NCBI GenBank assembly: GCA_023436515.1
Contig: JAEZIV010000210.1
Span: 1 to 13,538 of the forward strand
Source: Bacillota bacterium
Lineage (GTDB): Bacteria > Bacillota > Clostridia > Acetivibrionales > DSM-1351
DNA length: 13,538 nt
Reading direction: 5' to 3'
In this document: positions 1 to 6,451 of the stretch, one piece after another
Layout: each line of letters starts with the position of its first letter
Numbering within the stretch: the stretch's first letter is position 1
Notes under the pieces: generated by a model
Told to the model about the DNA's origin: nothing
Seen by the model: only the letters and a program-made list of their open reading frames with translations
Databases searched by the model: none
Made by a program: the position numbers and the translations under genes

Positions 1-324
1 GGTTACTATGAATTTATAACTTCAGATGGTAAAATATTGAGGATGGCGGATGATACAATACCTGCTGCCTCGAGAAAAGTTATAGAGGGAGCGAGTAAGA
101 CTTTAAAAAATCTTAATGGTTTAGATGATTTCTTGAATGACCCAAGTAAGCTTAAAAATGTAAAACCAGACGAGCTATATAACTATTTAAAGAATAATGG
201 GCACAATCCTCAACCATTGAGTGGTGGTTCTTTAAAAGGGGTATCATTTGAAGACGGCGGTGGATTTAAAGTTAACTGGGGCGGAGATAGGATTTTGCAG
301 TATCACCCAGCAGGCAAGGGTTAA
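1..324 (+). CDS. C-terminal fragment of a large protein, probably a polymorphic toxin
   Basis: The frame is open from the first base of the window, so the gene begins upstream; the ATG at 37 is internal. The visible 107 residues end in a TAA at 322-324. They start GYYEFITSDG, then have a charged helical stretch and a glycine-rich, beta-like tail (GGGFKVNWGGDRILQYHPAGKG region). A tail of this kind, ending near YHP, resembles C-terminal domains of secreted polymorphic toxins, but I cannot name a family. The stop comes right after HPAGKG, where I would expect further residues, so the domain may be truncated. The ParB-like fragment and the small immunity-like gene downstream support a toxin locus. 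No catalytic motif can be assigned. Confidence 0.5.
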   Translation, partial: GYYEFITSDGKILRMADDTIPAASRKVIEGASKTLKNLNGLDDFLNDPSKLKNVKPDELYNYLKNNGHNPQPLSGGSLKGVSFEDGGGFKVNWGGDRILQYHPAGKG

Positions 325-346
325 AAAATTTTTTATAATTTTTTAA
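321..346. repeat. AT-only inverted repeat after the toxin fragment
   Basis: A perfect 10-base inverted repeat, TTAAAAAATT at 321-330 and AATTTTTTAA at 337-346, flanks a 6-base centre and overlaps the stop codon of the preceding frame. With only A-T pairs it would be a weak transcription terminator at best. It could also mark the join between two toxin cassettes. Confidence 0.35.
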
Positions 347-360
347 ATCCAGTAATATCA

Positions 361-568
361 ATGGAAAATGAGGAGTTGAAAAACAGATTCTAATGGTATG
401 CAAGAGACAATTAAATACGTTGAATATAATGGTACAAAATATGTAGTAGATGGTCATCATAGGTTATTAGCTGCTAAGAAACTAGGGTTAACTGAGGTTC
501 CTATTGAAAAAGTAGAACTACCATATGCAGGATACAAGACAATTAACGATTTATTATGTGTAGATTAA
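361..568 (+). pseudogene. Broken ParB/Srx-like toxin domain fragment
   Basis: From 392 to 568 one frame encodes about 58 residues containing YVVDGHHRLLAAKKLG and ending KTINDLL. The DGHHR signature with the following AAKKLG helix is typical of the ParB/sulfiredoxin-like nuclease fold, which occurs as a C-terminal domain in polymorphic toxins. There is no credible start of its own; the ATG at 398 lacks a ribosome site. Upstream, another frame reads PVISMENEELKNRF and stops at 391-393. Joining the two frames by removing one base near 391 gives a plausible continuous ParB-like N-terminus (ELKNRF then NGMQETIKYV). I infer a decayed fragment of a longer toxin. The gene at 592 starts 23 bases after the stop, as an immunity gene would. 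Confidence 0.6.
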
Positions 569-591
569 ATAATGAAAGGAGTTAAAAAAAT

Positions 592-1041
592 ATGGCTATA
601 TGGCAGTTTGACTTTATGATTATTCCTCAGATTAGGGATATCAAGGATTATAATGATAACAATAATTATATGTCATGGCATGGTATTAAGATACCAGAAG
701 ATTCATTAGAGTTTCTATCAATACATTTACCGATTGGGAAAAGTTGGTCTAACGATATAAGACAATATGGAGACAAAGATAGTACTTGTATAGAAATATA
801 TATGTTAGATAATGATATTGACGAAATAAGGTGTAGATTTGATTTGAGAAATATTTCTAAGTCCTTATTGGAGAACGTTATTTCATTTATTAATATAATT
901 AATGGAAAAGTGTATATTAATGGAAAAAGTTATAAAGCAGACATTCCGAGTATTATAGAATTGGTTAGAGAATCTGACGCGGCAAGATTTTGCAAAAGTC
1001 CTATTGATTACTTTAAGTATTTGGATAATACATCCAAATAG
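592..1041 (+). CDS. Putative immunity protein, 149 residues, unassigned family
   Basis: The ATG at 592 follows an AAAGGAG ribosome site (about 575-581). The product is a soluble 149-residue protein with no signal peptide or membrane segment. It begins MAIWQFDFMIIPQ and has a central acidic stretch (CIEIYMLDNDIDEIRCRFDL) and an aromatic C-terminus. I do not recognise the family. Its size, acidity and place directly behind a ParB-like toxin fragment and ahead of a terminator fit an immunity protein that binds and blocks a toxin in the cytoplasm. The frame is intact although the toxin fragment is broken, which fits an orphan immunity gene kept for protection against related strains. Function is inferred from position only. 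Confidence 0.6.
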   Translation: MAIWQFDFMIIPQIRDIKDYNDNNNYMSWHGIKIPEDSLEFLSIHLPIGKSWSNDIRQYGDKDSTCIEIYMLDNDIDEIRCRFDLRNISKSLLENVISFINIINGKVYINGKSYKADIPSIIELVRESDAARFCKSPIDYFKYLDNTSK

Positions 1042-1063
1042 AACAAATTTTATTTATAAGATG

Positions 1064-1096
1064 AGGTCACACAGTTTTGGCTGTTGTGACCTTTTT
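1064..1096 (+). terminator. Rho-independent terminator after the immunity-like gene
   Basis: AGGTCACA (1064-1071) pairs perfectly with TGTGACCT (1085-1092); the stem is extended inward by CAG/CTG with one bulged base, and a run of T ends at 1096. It lies 22 bases behind the stop at 1041. Confidence 0.8.
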
Positions 1097-1131
1097 AAGT
1101 GATGATGCCCTTTTGAACAAAATCATTGACA

Positions 1132-1179
1132 ATGAGCGGCATAGGTCTTGTCGATAATTTGCTTGGAATTAGTTATTAG
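1132..1179 (+). pseudogene. Possible vestigial toxin tail
   Basis: A short frame reads MSGIGLVDNLLGISY and stops at 1177-1179, 14 bases before a well-led small ORF. There is no ribosome site in front. The overlapping frame just upstream (1099-1155) is also open and coding-like (DDALLNKIIDNERHR). This fits the last residues of a toxin whose body has been deleted, but the stretch is too short to prove it. Confidence 0.2.
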
Positions 1180-1193
1180 AGGAGAAATAAACT

Positions 1194-1301
1194 ATGGCAT
1201 GGAAAATGTTGGAAGGCAATAATGAAGATAATCTTATAATTGTTTTTGATGGTTTTTGTAAGGCTTCATTTTTTGTTTTGAATTTAAGTCAATACAAGTA
1301 G
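1194..1301 (+). CDS. Small ORF of 35 residues, possible truncated immunity gene
   Basis: The ATG at 1194 has a strong AGAGGAG site at 1178-1184. The product reads MAWKMLEGNNEDNLIIVFDG and continues to LNLSQYK before TAG. The good ribosome site and its place after a possible toxin tail suggest the start of an immunity gene cut short by an early stop or deletion. The last bases overlap the predicted promoter of the next gene. It could also be a genuine short protein. I know no family for it. Confidence 0.35.
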   Translation: MAWKMLEGNNEDNLIIVFDGFCKASFFVLNLSQYK

Positions 1302-1306
1302 ATAAT
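1278..1306 (+). promoter_or_regulatory. Predicted sigma-A promoter of the serine hydrolase gene
   Basis: TTGAAT at 1278-1283 and GATAAT at 1301-1306 are separated by exactly 17 bases and lie 61 bases ahead of the ATG at 1367. The match to the TTGACA/TATAAT consensus is good but unproven. Confidence 0.45.
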
Positions 1307-1366
1307 TATTGGCTGGTATGATATATTTAAATCAACTATATATTTACAGAAAGGAAGAGGTTTCAT

Positions 1367-2542
1367 ATGGCCAGAAAGCTTAAAATTCTTATTCCTTTAC
1401 TAATAGTTCTTATAGTGCCTGTCATTATTATTAATATTTATTCTAGAAGAAATGTTCCGGCAATCGAAAAAATTAATGAACCGGTAAATACAGAGTACTA
1501 CACTGAGAATAGTTGGAAGAACTCAACACCGGAAGAACAGGGTGTAGATTCAGAAAAGCTATATGATTTAGTTAAAGGCATCAGGGAAAACAAGACTGAG
1601 ATAGACAGCTTGGTAATTGTTCGGAATGGATACATTATTACTGAAGCTTATTTTTCAGGAAACAAGGATTCGCTCAGGGCATTGTATTCGTGTACGAAAA
1701 GTGTAACCTCTGCTCTTGTGGGCGCAGCTATAGATGATGGTTATATTAAAGATGTTGATATGAAGCTTCTAGACATATATCCCGATATGAAAATCAAAAA
1801 TAATAATACATTAAAGAAACAGATTACATTAGAACACCTATTGACAATGTCTTCGGGGTTTGACTGGGATGAAGTGACTATTTCTTATAGTCATCCTGAC
1901 AATCCTTTACCCCAGTTAGAACGTAGTCCGGATACGGTACAATTTATGCTGAATCGGTCTGTGTCCACTGAACCCGGAAGGGCATTCAATTATAATAGTG
2001 GAGGTTCTCACCTGCTATCGGCTATCATAACAAAGCTTTCCGGAAAAGCGTTGGCTGAATATGCTGAGGACAAACTATTTAAGCCACTCGGTATTACCAA
2101 TAAAAGCTGGTATAGCGCTCAAGATGGAATAAGCTTCGGTGGATATGGTCTGTATATGAGAGCAACAGACATGGCGAAACTGGGATATTTATATATGAAA
2201 AAAGGTAAATGGGGGGATAAGCAGATTATCCCTGAGGAATGGGTTGAACTATCAACGATAAAGCATATTGATGCTGACTATAATGGAACGAGTAAAGGCT
2301 ATGGATATCAATGGTGGGTAAACAGCTTTGGGGGCTACTCTGCGAGGGGCTTTCAAGGACAATATATTATTGTGCAGCCGGAACTAGACATGGTTGTCGT
2401 GTTTCAAAGTCATTTTACTAAAAACGACTTGCTACCTCTGAATATGATGGAAGCGAATATAATCCCGGCTGTTAAGTCTACACAGCCGTTACCTTCAAAT
2501 ACCGAGATGTATGAAAAATTAAAATCAGTTTGCAGTGAGTAA
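1367..2542 (+). CDS. Membrane-anchored serine hydrolase, class C beta-lactamase/esterase fold
   Basis: The ATG at 1367 follows AAGGAAGAGG. Residues 5-23 are a hydrophobic N-terminal anchor without a lipobox, so the enzyme should sit outside the cell, tethered to the membrane. The rest is a beta-lactamase-related domain (PF00144 type). The catalytic SxxK is SCTK at 108-111. The second motif is Y209-N210-S211 in FNYNSGG. A C-terminal GFQGQ stretch at 328-332 stands where KTG/HxG is found in the family. Members with this layout (391 residues) are usually esterases, D-amino-peptidases or unassigned hydrolases rather than true beta-lactamases. The gene has its own predicted promoter and is not in an obvious operon. 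Substrate cannot be told from sequence. Confidence 0.85.
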   Translation: MARKLKILIPLLIVLIVPVIIINIYSRRNVPAIEKINEPVNTEYYTENSWKNSTPEEQGVDSEKLYDLVKGIRENKTEIDSLVIVRNGYIITEAYFSGNKDSLRALYSCTKSVTSALVGAAIDDGYIKDVDMKLLDIYPDMKIKNNNTLKKQITLEHLLTMSSGFDWDEVTISYSHPDNPLPQLERSPDTVQFMLNRSVSTEPGRAFNYNSGGSHLLSAIITKLSGKALAEYAEDKLFKPLGITNKSWYSAQDGISFGGYGLYMRATDMAKLGYLYMKKGKWGDKQIIPEEWVELSTIKHIDADYNGTSKGYGYQWWVNSFGGYSARGFQGQYIIVQPELDMVVVFQSHFTKNDLLPLNMMEANIIPAVKSTQPLPSNTEMYEKLKSVCSE

Positions 2543-2874
2543 GCTGAGTTTTCAAGTGGAGAGGGAGGTGCTGATTTGATCTAAAATGAGATATCATGCT
2601 CTCAAAGAATTATGAAGGATTTTATACATTGTATAAAACTCCTGAAAAATTCTTATTTGGGCTTGAAGGTGTGGGGTTAATTTGCGAGAATATAGAAGGA
2701 GATTCAAAAAGCAAGTGAGTAAAAAGTAAAAACCAACCGCAAGTGTGGGGTGCTGGAACAAAAAGACTTGAGAATCTTTAGGAAAAAAGCTGATTCAGGA
2801 GGATATGACACCTCAAGAGTATGGACTTCTAAATGATGTAGCATCCCAGTCCCAAATAAAGGAAGGAACTTAAA
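2543..2874 (+). other. Gene-poor spacer with decayed coding stretches
   Basis: No full gene is seen in these 332 bases. Several short open stretches look like protein: 2596-2718 (40 residues, MLSKNYEGFYTLYKTPEKF onward); a frame reading KTNRKCGVLEQKDLRIFRKK further on; and, in another frame, KKLIQEDMTPQEYGLLNDVA ending at the TAA just before 2875. They shift frames and lack good starts, which suggests one decayed small gene. I cannot name the parent. The last bases hold the GGAAGG ribosome site (2861-2866) of the next gene. Confidence 0.3.
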
Positions 2875-3663
2875 ATGTACACAAAAACAGACCTGATAAA
2901 CAACATTAGAGCTATTGGAATAAAACCTGAGGATACTCTTTTGATACATTCATCAATGAAAGCAATTGGTGAGGTGGAAGGCGGAGCAGATACTGTTTTA
3001 GATGCTTTCATAGAGTATATGAAGCCTGGTTTGCTGATATTTCCTACTCACACTTGGTCACAAATAAATGAACAGTACAATGTTTTCAATCCTTTGACGG
3101 AACCCTCCTGTGTAGGCTTACTAACAAACCTTTTCCTTAAACGCCCAGGTGTTGTACGTTCATGGCATCCAACTCATTCAGTAGCCGCTATTGGACAGGA
3201 TGCAGAAAGCTACACTGAAGGTGAAGAAAAATGGGATACTCCTTGCTCACGACAGGGGTGCTGGGGTAAGCTATATGACAGAGAAGCCAAAATACTTTTT
3301 CTTGGCTGCAGCCTGAGAAGTAATACATACTTACATGGAGTTGAGGAATGGAATCACATTCCTTTAAGATTGACTGACAACTATCAATATCTAAAAATAA
3401 TCACCCCGGATGGACAGGAAATTGACAGGCCGGCTTTTCGTCATCATAGTCCTTCAGGGGATATCTCCCAGAACTATGGCAAGATGGAAGCACCCTTTAT
3501 ACAAGCCGGTGTGGCTAATAGGGGACTTATTGGTGATGCCGTAAGTATACTGTGTGATGCAAGAGGGATGTCTGATATAACCTCGGGCTTTTTACAGAAG
3601 AATCCCAACCTCTTTGGAGATGACGCACCTGTTCCTGTTGAGTGGTACATGAATGAGTATTAA
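2875..3663 (+). CDS. AAC(3)-family aminoglycoside 3-N-acetyltransferase-like protein
   Basis: The product has 262 residues, normal for the family (PF02522). It would use acetyl-CoA to acetylate an amino group of an amino-sugar or aminoglycoside in the cytoplasm. The ATG follows GGAAGG at a spacing of 8. Visible signatures are LLIHSSMKAIG (22-32), the FPTHT strand near 56-60, PGVVRSWHPTHSVAAIG (91-107) and LGCSLRSNTYLHGVE (143-157), which together match the acetyl-CoA and substrate-binding core of AAC(3) enzymes. Many chromosomal members in Clostridia and Bacilli have no resistance phenotype and may act on other amino compounds. It is followed 14 bases later by a strong terminator and is probably monocistronic. 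Confidence 0.88.
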   Translation: MYTKTDLINNIRAIGIKPEDTLLIHSSMKAIGEVEGGADTVLDAFIEYMKPGLLIFPTHTWSQINEQYNVFNPLTEPSCVGLLTNLFLKRPGVVRSWHPTHSVAAIGQDAESYTEGEEKWDTPCSRQGCWGKLYDREAKILFLGCSLRSNTYLHGVEEWNHIPLRLTDNYQYLKIITPDGQEIDRPAFRHHSPSGDISQNYGKMEAPFIQAGVANRGLIGDAVSILCDARGMSDITSGFLQKNPNLFGDDAPVPVEWYMNEY

Positions 3664-3677
3664 ATTGTTTTCAAATG

Positions 3678-3708
3678 AAAAAATGCCATTGTGATGATGG
3701 CATTTTTT
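3678..3708. terminator. Bidirectional Rho-independent terminator
   Basis: AAAAAATGCCAT (3678-3689) pairs perfectly with ATGGCATTTTTT (3697-3708) around a 7-base loop. The A and T runs on both sides make it work in both directions, for the acetyltransferase gene and for the - strand gene ending at 3741. Confidence 0.9.
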
Positions 3709-3710
3709 GT

Positions 3711-3731
3711 GCGCCCAGCATAGGCGCTTTT
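3711..3731 (+). terminator. Second short hairpin with T run
   Basis: GCGCC (3711-3715) pairs with GGCGC (3723-3727), followed by TTTT. It may back up the preceding terminator for + strand transcription. Confidence 0.35.
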
Positions 3732-3740
3732 AACATAAAA

Positions 3741-4132
3741 TTAAAGCTCTTTTAACGCATCCTCTTTTGTGTCTACAAAGGTCATTTTTGTATCAAAGCC
3801 CGGAACATTCTTTGACAGCCTGGCCACCTGCGCCTGCGTAATGGCTGAAGTACATTTTAGCATAAAACGTTTTCTGAACTTAAAATCATCAGAGGCATAC
3901 AATGCCAATGCACCGCCGAGTGCTTCGGCAACTTCAGGGGTGGAAGGCTTGACGCCTGCTGCATCAATAATCATGATATAGTCACCAAACTTACTGCATT
4001 CCTGCGCAGCCCTTATAAACTCTTGAAAAACTCCATACCTTGCTCCAATGAGAAAAAGCCATCAGCAAAAGCTGTGAATACTTTTCTAGCTTTGTCTATA
4101 TCCATTTTAAAAACTCCTGATCCAGCCGCCAT
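3741..4132 (-). pseudogene. STAS/SEC14-like small protein, broken by a one-base frameshift
   Basis: Reading the - strand, an ATG at 4132 with a GGAGG site (4141-4145) starts MAAGSGVFKMDIDKARKVF and runs 39 residues to a TAA at 4013. In another frame, from 4025 down to 3741, the sequence continues QEFIRAAQECSKFGDYIMII and so on to TKEDALKEL. Adding one T to the five-T run (4026-4030 on the + strand as A5) joins the two exactly, giving GMEFFQEFIRAA and a 130-residue protein. The alternation of strands and helices, with DYIMIIDAAGVKPSTPEVAE in the middle, suggests a STAS- or SEC14-like fold, but this is a weak guess. If the missing base is real, the gene is dead; if it is a sequencing error, the gene is intact. 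The intact promoter and ribosome site favour an error or a very recent loss. Confidence 0.75.
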
Positions 4133-4178
4133 ACAAAATACCTCCATTTATTTTATGGTTTACAAAATTTTATACAAT

Positions 4179-4207
4179 ATTTTATATTATGAGAAAAGTA
4201 TTTTCAA
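4179..4207 (-). promoter_or_regulatory. Predicted sigma-A promoter of the - strand small protein gene
   Basis: On the - strand TTGAAA (4202-4207) and TAAAAT (4179-4184) are 17 bases apart, 47 bases ahead of the ATG at 4132. Confidence 0.5.
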
Positions 4208-4239
4208 GAAAATTATTTTACATAACCATCTGTACAAAT

Positions 4240-4347
4240 CTACCGGTGAAAATTTCCATTTAGTTCAGTGATAAATTCTTCCGGTATGGAATCCTGAGGC
4301 TCTAGAAAAATAATACCCGGATTTAGTACTCTCATCGGGATTTTATG
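4240..4347 (-). pseudogene. C-terminal remnant of an unknown - strand gene
   Basis: On the - strand the frame reads IPMRVLNPGIIFLEPQDSIP and on through EEFITELNGNFHR to a TAG at 4240-4242. It has a strongly protein-like composition, but a TAA lies in frame at 4348-4350 and the ATG at 4333-4335 has no ribosome site. I read it as the last 35 residues of a gene whose front part was lost where the structured + strand element now begins. The family is not recognised. Confidence 0.45.
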
Positions 4348-4515
4348 TTAATCTGGTAGATGCAAGTCCTCATATGGTATACTAAGTGTGATAACGTCTT
4401 TAAGGAACTGCTGTGACTCCGGTTCTTCTGATATCTGGCGAGAACTGATGGGTACAGCCTTACCGAGATTATTCGGTACAGTAGGGCCTGAACTTTAGCA
4501 AATATGAACTACATA
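4345..4515 (+). mobile_element. Structured RNA element, probably a group II intron domain I relic
   Basis: This stretch has no ORF on either strand but dense nested pairing in the + sense: CGGTTCT with AGAACTG (7 pairs, around 4432-4449), and TACCGA with TCGGTA around GATTAT (4462-4479), enclosed by GCC/GGGC. Phrases such as GGAACTGCTGTGACTCCGG, TTCTGATA, GAACTGATGGG and AGTAGGGCCTGAACTT recall from memory domain I of clostridial, chloroplast-like group II introns. No reverse transcriptase, no domain V and no clear GTGCG 5' end were found, so it would be a truncated relic. The alternative is an uncharacterised leader RNA of the kinase gene downstream. An alignment is needed to decide. Confidence 0.45.
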
Positions 4516-4544
4516 TTAACATAAATTTGTCAACATAAATACAT

Positions 4545-4578
4545 CAACCTATTCGTAGGAATGGTTGTTTATTCTTTT
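4545..4578 (+). terminator. Terminator-like hairpin upstream of the kinase gene
   Basis: CAACC (4545-4549) pairs with GGTTG (4563-4567), and ATTC (4551-4554) with GAAT (4559-4562) around the loop GTAG, with one bulged T. A T-rich tail, TTTATTCTTTT, follows. It could end transcription from upstream or act as an attenuator if the promoter of the kinase gene lies ahead of it. Confidence 0.5.
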
Positions 4579-4592
4579 CATTACTGTTTGTG

Positions 4593-4609
4593 TACGCACT
4601 GTGTGCGTA
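4593..4609. promoter_or_regulatory. 17-base palindrome ahead of the kinase start
   Basis: TACGCAC and GTGCGTA form a perfect inverted repeat around TGT, 14 bases ahead of the ATG at 4623. It may be an operator or an mRNA hairpin near the ribosome site GGGAG (4613-4617). No matching regulator is known to me. Confidence 0.35.
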
Positions 4610-4622
4610 AATGGGAGATAAT

Positions 4623-6451
4623 ATGAAGAACACTAGAGGCATACATTTTTTAATAACCTGAGCCTGAAGAAAAAGCTGCTCTTTTCGTATATTCTATTAA
4701 TTGTTATTCCTCTGGTAATACTAGGGTTTTACACATATTATTATTTTTCTAATACCCTGTATGAAAAGGTTGTTATAAGCTCTCGGGAGAGCAATGAACA
4801 GATTGTTAAGAATATAGACAATTTCTTGACAAATCTAACTAAAATATCTGAATTCCCCAGTCTGGATGATACAATAAGCAGCATTCTCCGAAAGGATTAC
4901 AGCCAATCAGAAAACAGATTTGTTGAAATTCTGGATGATGTTGAAGCTGCCAATGCATCCCTTTACAAGGGGGTATTCTATATGAATGAATATATTGGCT
5001 CTGTTACAGTTGTTCCTAACAATATGGATTACGTCTTTAACGTAAGCATAATACCAAAATATACTGTTGGTTACCCGGAGAAGTCAGAAAAATGGTTCCA
5101 GGATATTATAAATGCTGAGGCCAAAGCAGTTGTATTTGGAATTCATAGGGACTATCTTCAGATTGAAGGCGAGCATGTTATTTCGGTTGGAAGGAGTATT
5201 GTTGACCCCTTTTCTAAGGAATGCTATGGAGCAACAATTATAAATGTAAAGGTTGATAAAATAAAAACACTTTGGGAGGACATTTCACTTACAAAGAATA
5301 GTAAATTTATAGTTATTGACAATAAAAGCAACATTATATATGGAAGCGGAGTAGGGGTATCCGGTGACAGCATAAGCTCTATTCCGGGCTTTTCAAAGGC
5401 TATTGCCCGGGATGGGTCCATGGAAACAGTAATCGACGGTGAGGAGGTTTATCTGAACATCGCTACATCTGAGCTATACCAATGGAGAGTGGTGAGCATA
5501 ACACCTAAGGACGAATTGTTTCGTGAGATATATAATATCAGGGATATAACTGTAATTCTATGTATTGTGTTGATACTCCTCTCTTTGAGCATATCTACAG
5601 TTATAGCTACAGGTATTACAAAACCGGTTTTGATGCTTAAAAACACCATGAAGCTGGTTGAAAAGGGAGATCTGAATGTCTCTTCATCAATTTCAGGAGG
5701 AGAAATTGGCGAACTTAGTGCCGGTTTTAATCGAATGATAACTGAGACGAGGAACTTAATCAAAAAAATATATGATAAGGAAACTGAAAAAAGAAATGCT
5801 GAAATCATTGCTTTGCAAGCTCAGATCAGTCCGCATTTTCTATATAATACTCTCAACAACATAAAGTGGATGGCAAAAATTCAAGGCTCAGGCGGGATTG
5901 TAAATGCATTGGGAGCCTTGATAGAGCTACTGACCTTTGCCTCGAAAAACAAGGATAATCTTATAAGCATTAAAGAAGAGTTGGAGCAGCTGAATTATTA
6001 TATGGACATAATGAATTTAAGATTTCTTGATAAATTCCAGGTTGAATATGATATTGATCAGGAAGCATTGAACTGTATGACGCTAAAATTTCTTTTGCAG
6101 CCAATTGTTGAAAATGCCATAATACATGGGTTTGAGGATTTGACCGACCAGGGTACTATAAAAATATGTATCAAAAAAAGGGACGACAGAATTATCTACG
6201 ATGTAACTGATAACGGAAAGGGTATGGATAAGGAAACCATTAGGAAGGTACTATATAGCGAAGAATACAGCTCGAAAAAGAAGTTTAGCAAAATTGGACT
6301 ATATAATGTAAACAAAAGGATAAAGCTGGAGTTTGGAGAAACCTACGGTGTTGAAATAATGACGGAAGCCCAGAAATACAGTAGGGTCCACGTTGAGATT
6401 CCTGCAATTTTGGAAACAGGGGAGGAGCAAAATGAAGATTCTCATAGCTGA
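4623..6451 (+). CDS. LytS/YesM-type sensor histidine kinase, with an apparent frameshift near its start
   Basis: The best start is the ATG at 4623 behind GGGAG, but that frame stops after 12 codons. The kinase frame is open from 4637. Adding one T to the six-T run at 4646-4651 joins MKNTRGIHF to NNLSLKKKLLFSY and gives 609 residues. Starting at the TTG at 4826 instead would lose the first membrane helix. Layout: TM helix 1 (about 19-40), an extracellular sensor region of about 260 residues, TM helix 2 (about 307-330), a HAMP linker, then the kinase core. The phosphorylated histidine is in SPHFLYNTLNN (codon at 5834). QPIVENAIIHGF is the N box, TDNGKGMD the G1 box and GLYNVNKRI the G2 box. Such kinases sense extracellular sugars or related signals. 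The gene overlaps the regulator gene by 20 bases. Confidence 0.9.

Noticed and set aside
3709..3731. GTGCGCCCAGCATAGGCGC resembles the 5' end of some group II introns (GTGCGCCCAG) and lies right after a terminator.
   Set aside because: Only about 10 bases separate it from the end of the - strand gene at 3741, so no intron can follow. A short GC hairpin explains it.
4023..4271. A + strand open frame of 82 residues.
   Set aside because: It lies antisense to the broken - strand gene and its promoter, has no ribosome site and has unlikely composition.
4518..4540. AACATAAAT repeated twice 14 bases apart.
   Set aside because: The stretch is very AT-rich and the repeat is short; two copies are expected by chance.
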